Part shown: positions 30,652 to 34,642 of the stretch, piece after piece
Numbering within the stretch: the stretch's first letter is position 1
Layout of the letters: each line of letters begins with the position of its first letter
Assembly (NCBI GenBank): GCA_028275425.1
Contig: JAPWUT010000001.1
Location: 1 to 34,642, forward strand
From: Anaerolineae bacterium
GTDB lineage: Bacteria > Chloroflexota > Anaerolineae > SpSt-600
DNA length: 34,642 nucleotides
Direction of reading: 5' to 3'
Position numbers and translations under genes: made by a program
Notes under the pieces: generated by a model
What the model saw: only the letters and a program-made list of their open reading frames with translations
Databases searched by the model: none
Told to the model about the DNA's origin: nothing

Positions 30652-33600
30652 ATGGCTCTGCTCTTATTGCCTTTAGTCTTTTCGTTTGGAAGTTTTGCCG
30701 CGCTGGCCTTTGCCCTTCGCTTCTATCGGCATGATAGGAAAGCTTTAACTCGCCGGAAGCAAAAGTTTGAAGTCCCCTTGCGTTTTGAATTCAATTCCAT
30801 CCCGAACCTTATCGCTTTAATCTCCCTGTTTACCTCCTTTCTGCCCGCTCCTTCCTTGCCTGCACAAGCTTCTCAGCCGCTTGATGAATCTTTGCCTTCT
30901 TATCCTGCAAACATCACTCCTACCCCGAAAACTTGTTCCAACTTCTGCCCTCTCCCCAACAACCTTTTGAGCGATGAAAGCCATCACTCAATCACAAGTA
31001 TCACCGTCACCGGTCCATCCGCGCCGATAAACAACTGCGACGTGGTCACCTTCACCATCGTCGCTGTTAACGATACCGTCACCACCACCAATGTCATCAT
31101 CACCAGCACGATGCCCGCTGGCTTTGAGCCCACCGAGCCGGTGGTCTTCAAAGTCGACACCGTTGAGCCCGGCGAAGTCATCACCCGCTATGCCGTCTTC
31201 TCCGCCACCTGCTCCGCTGTCTCCGGACAGAACGTGGTCACCCTCACCCAGGATGGTGGCCCCACAATTGTCAAGTACACCGATTTTGTGGTCAACCCCG
31301 GCGCCATCACCGTCCGCAAGGAGCCGGCTGTTATCAAAGCCGCGCCCGATGAAGTGGTCACCTGGACCGTCTACATTGAGAACACCGGCTACGGCAATGT
31401 CTACAACGTCCGGGTGACTGACACGCTGGGGAGCGGCCTCCAGTACGTCTCTGGCCTCACCTCTGCCTACGTCATCTCCATCCCCGTCGGCGGGGTAGTC
31501 ACCTTCCCCATCGCCGCCCGCGTCGTCGGCTGCTCAAACCTGGAGAACGTGGTCACCGCCACCTGGGGCTGCAACGGCCAGATGTGCCTGACCCCTCAGA
31601 CGGCCAAAGGGGCGGTGGACCTGGAGATGCGTAACCCTGTCCTGAAGTTCTCTCTGCCCGCTTTCAATGTCACGTATTGCGACGGCTACGGCGTCTTCAC
31701 CATCCCCATCACCAACACCGGCGACGGCACGGCCTACTCCGGGACGCTGGCGGTGGACCTCTCGCCCTTCAATGTGAGCGTCGCCCCGCCTGCTTCCTAC
31801 TCCTCCGGCGCATTCTATCTGCCGCCTATCCCGCCCGGCCAGACCTACAACCTGGTCTTCACCCTGACCCTCCCCTCCGCAGTCTGCACGATGCCCCGCA
31901 GCGGCACCTTCAACTTTGACCTGACCTACTATGACCGCTGCGGCGACCTGTATACCGAACTCCCCCAGTCCGCCTCCTGGAATCTGGTGAACGCGCCGGG
32001 TCAGTTGAGCGTGAGCAAGTCCATGCCCCGCGAAGTCTATCGGGGCGAGAACGTCGCCGCCACGATTACGGTGAACGCCAGCGGCATCAGCGGCACGGTC
32101 GTTGTCACCGACCAGGTGCCGGCGGGATGGAGCGTGGTGAACGCCGCCGGGGGCAATGTTTTCACCGTGGGCGGCGTCACCTACATCACCTGGACGCTGA
32201 CCGGCACCGCGACCCTCAACCCGGTCTTCGCCACCCCCGATGCTGCCACCGGCTGCGCCTACTGCGGCACCGCCGCCACCAACATCGTCACCGCTACCGC
32301 CTCCGACTGCCAGAACTGCCTCCAGGCCGCCACCGACCAGGCCACAACCTACATTCAGTGCCACGAGCCGGTGGCCACGACCTCCAAGCAGGTCTCCGGT
32401 CCCGCCGAGACCTGCACCGACCCGGCCTATACCTACACCAACACCTACCATTTTGCTGGGACCTTCATAGTGACTCCGACCTGGCAGGGGATGGTCTTCA
32501 CCGAGACGCTCCCCTATCAGACCTACGTCACGGGCAGCGCATCGGTCTGGATGAGCGATGGCTCTATTACCTGCACCGCCGCGTTCTCTGCAGATGTGGT
32601 GGGCGGAAGGCTGGTCATCTCCAACATCTCCCCCACCTGCCCTATCACCGTCCCCGGCGCCACGATGTGGATTTCCTACCAGACGGCGGTGGGCGAACCG
32701 GCCCGCTGCTCCGACTTTGAGTGGTACGACTGGTCTTATCTGAACCTGGGGGTGACGGGCAACGCCGAATGCGCCGCCGACGGCGTGATTGAAGAGGGCG
32801 TCTTCGTGCAGACCCTGGCCCCGGCGATGAGCCTGAGCCTCTCCGGTCTGCCGCCCAACGTCTCCTCCTGCGGGGTCTACACGGTGACCCTGACGGCTCA
32901 GCGCAGTTCCTCCGTCCCGGCCTATGATGTTGTTGTGGATGTGCCCACGTCCACGTATGCTGTTTTAGACGTCCTTGGCTTCTCCGGCGCCACGCCGATC
33001 TACACCGAAACGGACTCCCTCGGCTACCACTGGTATTACTCGGATACTTTTGCCACCGCCACCACCGGCACAGTCCAGTTGCGGGTGCAATTGCGCTGCG
33101 GGAGCGGCACCGCGCCCTTCCAGGGCACGCTCCACTACGACAACCGCTGCGCCGACGACTCGACCTACCAGAAGCAGTGCAGCACTGGCGGCACGCTGGG
33201 CTCGCCGCCCGTGGTCCAGCCTCTGCCTATCATGACCAAGTTCCCCGAAGTCATCTACGCCCACGGGGACGTGGTCACCTGGACGCTCATCGCCTACAAC
33301 TCCGGCGCCGGCCCGGCCTACAGCGTCGTCCTCACCGACCTCCTGGGCAGCGGTCTGCGCTACGAGGATTCGTCCATCACTTCCACCCAGGGCTCCGTGG
33401 CCGGGGTGACCCCCATCACCTCCTCCAACCTGGTCACCTGGAACTTGCCGGTTATCCAGCCCAAGGAAAAGGTCACCATCCAGTACGTCGCCGAGATTAT
33501 CGGCTGTGCGGACCTGACCAACCGCTTTGCCGGTGTGCAGGGATGCCTGGGCCAGACCTGCCAATCGGGTGGGCCGGTGTTTTCCCGTGTGGAAATTCCG

Positions 33601-34642
33601 CCCGCCATCCTCCTCAACACCAACCAGGCGGTGACGCCCATTGACACCTGCTACACTCGCACCGTCACGGTAACGGTGAAGAACGCCGGTCTCCTCAGCG
33701 TCTACTCCGCCACCCTCACCGAGACCCTGCCGACGGGCCTGTCCTATGTGACAAACACCACCCAGGTGAGCACCGACACGGTGAACTGGCAGGCCGGGCC
33801 GAACCCAACCATCAGCGGGCAGGACCTCATCTGGGGCCCGGAGAGCGGTGAGCCGCTCAATACGCTCCTTTCCCGCATCCGCCCCGGCGAGACGGTCTAC
33901 CTGCGCTACGACGTCTACGCCTCCTGCCCGTTTGCGGGCGGGCAACTGCGCATCCAGACCGGCTACCGGGATACCTGCGGGACTCCTTACCTCACCGAGG
34001 CGTCCTACTTCATTATGCCGGTCCGCACGGCGAACCTTTCCATCGTGAAGGTGGGGGAGAACCTGAGCCGGACCTCTCCGTCTCCTGAGATGATTTACGC
34101 CGAGCCGGGGGAGACGGTAGTCTTTACCATCACCGTCTCCAACCCCGGCAGCGCCGCCCCGGCCCACGAGGTAGTGGTGACCGATACCCTGCCAGGCAAC
34201 CTGGTCTTCCAGGGCGCCACCCCCGGCTACACCGGTCCCGCGCCCGGCTCTCTGGGCGGGGTGGTCACCTGGACCTTTGACATCATCACGCCGGCCACGT
34301 CCGTCGTCCTGACCGTCACCACTGTGGTCAGTCAGCCGGAAGGGTGTACGGTCACCGACACCGTCAACGCCGCCGAGGTCTCCTGGGGTTGCCCCGACGG
34401 CTGCCGCCAGAGCGCCCGCTCCGACCGGGTCATCCTGCGCACCCGGCCGGTCTATCAGCCCCCTGTCATCCAGACCGACATCCCACCCGCCACTCTCCAC
34501 CAGTGCGGCGGCCAAATCACCGTCACGCTGAACAACCAGGGTCCGCCCGCCTACAACGTGACCCTCACCGACACCCTGCCCTCCGGCTATGCCTACAGCG
34601 GGACGGTCGGGGCCAGCACGCCACCCTCCGGTACGGTGGACC
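30652..34642 (+). CDS. Giant DUF11-repeat surface protein (partial, runs off the window)
   Basis: A single frame opens at ATG 30652, 19 nt after the previous stop, with AGGGGGT upstream. It stays open for at least 1330 codons to the window edge. Two hydrophobic segments lie near the N-terminus (MALLLLPLVFSFGSFAALAF, and LIALISLFTSF ending in PAQA). These are followed by successive Ig-like DUF11 domains with repeated VVTWT, VTDTLGSGL, VTDTLPGNL and similar strands. Each clear module ends in a Cys-bearing element such as TWGCNGQMC, VQGCLGQTC or VSWGCPDGC, which suggests disulfides outside the cell. DUF11 proteins are long surface stalks or adhesins. Large ORFs seen on the opposite strand here are shadows. 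The anchor, if any, lies beyond the window. Confidence 0.9.
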   Translation, partial: MALLLLPLVFSFGSFAALAFALRFYRHDRKALTRRKQKFEVPLRFEFNSIPNLIALISLFTSFLPAPSLPAQASQPLDESLPSYPANITPTPKTCSNFCPLPNNLLSDESHHSITSITVTGPSAPINNCDVVTFTIVAVNDTVTTTNVIITSTMPAGFEPTEPVVFKVDTVEPGEVITRYAVFSATCSAVSGQNVVTLTQDGGPTIVKYTDFVVNPGAITVRKEPAVIKAAPDEVVTWTVYIENTGYGNVYNVRVTDTLGSGLQYVSGLTSAYVISIPVGGVVTFPIAARVVGCSNLENVVTATWGCNGQMCLTPQTAKGAVDLEMRNPVLKFSLPAFNVTYCDGYGVFTIPITNTGDGTAYSGTLAVDLSPFNVSVAPPASYSSGAFYLPPIPPGQTYNLVFTLTLPSAVCTMPRSGTFNFDLTYYDRCGDLYTELPQSASWNLVNAPGQLSVSKSMPREVYRGENVAATITVNASGISGTVVVTDQVPAGWSVVNAAGGNVFTVGGVTYITWTLTGTATLNPVFATPDAATGCAYCGTAATNIVTATASDCQNCLQAATDQATTYIQCHEPVATTSKQVSGPAETCTDPAYTYTNTYHFAGTFIVTPTWQGMVFTETLPYQTYVTGSASVWMSDGSITCTAAFSADVVGGRLVISNISPTCPITVPGATMWISYQTAVGEPARCSDFEWYDWSYLNLGVTGNAECAADGVIEEGVFVQTLAPAMSLSLSGLPPNVSSCGVYTVTLTAQRSSSVPAYDVVVDVPTSTYAVLDVLGFSGATPIYTETDSLGYHWYYSDTFATATTGTVQLRVQLRCGSGTAPFQGTLHYDNRCADDSTYQKQCSTGGTLGSPPVVQPLPIMTKFPEVIYAHGDVVTWTLIAYNSGAGPAYSVVLTDLLGSGLRYEDSSITSTQGSVAGVTPITSSNLVTWNLPVIQPKEKVTIQYVAEIIGCADLTNRFAGVQGCLGQTCQSGGPVFSRVEIPPAILLNTNQAVTPIDTCYTRTVTVTVKNAGLLSVYSATLTETLPTGLSYVTNTTQVSTDTVNWQAGPNPTISGQDLIWGPESGEPLNTLLSRIRPGETVYLRYDVYASCPFAGGQLRIQTGYRDTCGTPYLTEASYFIMPVRTANLSIVKVGENLSRTSPSPEMIYAEPGETVVFTITVSNPGSAAPAHEVVVTDTLPGNLVFQGATPGYTGPAPGSLGGVVTWTFDIITPATSVVLTVTTVVSQPEGCTVTDTVNAAEVSWGCPDGCRQSARSDRVILRTRPVYQPPVIQTDIPPATLHQCGGQITVTLNNQGPPAYNVTLTDTLPSGYAYSGTVGASTPPSGTVD

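Noticed and set aside
32965..34515. 516-codon ORF on the minus strand, and the smaller ORFs on both strands between 30984 and 34515
   Set aside because: They are antisense or out-of-frame shadows of the DUF11 gene, open because of its extreme GC3. Their translations are Gly/Arg/Asp-rich without domains.

Overview
The window reads as a gene-dense stretch of an anaerobic, probably thermophilic bacterium. A Chloroflexota (Anaerolineae/Thermoflexia-like) origin fits the gene content: heterodisulfide-reductase and tungsten-type aldehyde oxidoreductase genes, TPR/Kelch/DUF11 surface proteins, GC-rich intergenic repeats and a TnpB relative. The phylum is inferred from style, not from a marker gene. 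Consensus-like sigma-70 promoters and strong Shine-Dalgarno sites are visible throughout.

Layout. 1-4044 (+): a partial coiled-coil gene, an M28-type aminopeptidase-like protein, a TPR protein and a small AAA ATPase, tightly packed. 4045-5016: a tandem array of a ~153-bp hairpin-rich repeat. 5017-6108 (-): the P-loop Fe-S carrier Mrp, bracketed on its other side by inverted copies of the same repeats. 6682-13563 (-): a four-gene unit read as hdrA2 (double HdrA-like flavoprotein), a molybdenum hydroxylase large subunit, a VUT/YhhQ transporter and era. 13564-13740: a divergent promoter region with a 12-bp palindrome. 13741-21701 (+): the centrepiece, a seven-gene cluster encoding a GcvH/LbpA-like lipoyl carrier, lipoate ligase LplA, HdrC, HdrB, HdrA, a 2-hydroxyacyl-CoA dehydratase-type Fe-S protein and an aldehyde:ferredoxin oxidoreductase family enzyme. 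22087-25974 (+): an FmdB zinc ribbon, a TnpB-like protein without zinc finger, threonine dehydrogenase-like and phosphate butyryltransferase-like enzymes. 25938-28741 (-): CutA, RNase Z, a LuxR-TM-Kelch protein and tRNA-Gln. 28907-34642 (+): uracil phosphoribosyltransferase, then three surface proteins: a Pro/Thr-repeat protein, an LPXTG-anchored protein and a giant DUF11 protein running off the end.

Main result. hdrA (16838-18796) looks at first like two ORFs split by an in-frame TGA at 17423-17425. The TGA sits exactly where the FAD-proximal Cys/Sec of HdrA belongs, the frame continues unbroken, and a perfect 7-bp hairpin with a GGUC loop starts 20 nt downstream. I read it as a selenocysteine codon with a bacterial SECIS element, giving a 652-residue selenoprotein. 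Its linkage to a lipoyl carrier plus dedicated ligase resembles the sulfur-oxidation sHdr system, while its linkage to an AOR-family enzyme resembles Bam-type electron-bifurcating complexes. This combination may be a previously undescribed electron-transfer system in which Hdr works on lipoamide rather than CoM-S-S-CoB.

Two genes are easily missed by ORF calling: the DUF11 gene from 30652 (no stop within the window; all ORFs inside it are shadows), and a 52-codon GxxExxY remnant inside a 160-bp inverted-repeat insertion between hdrB and hdrA.
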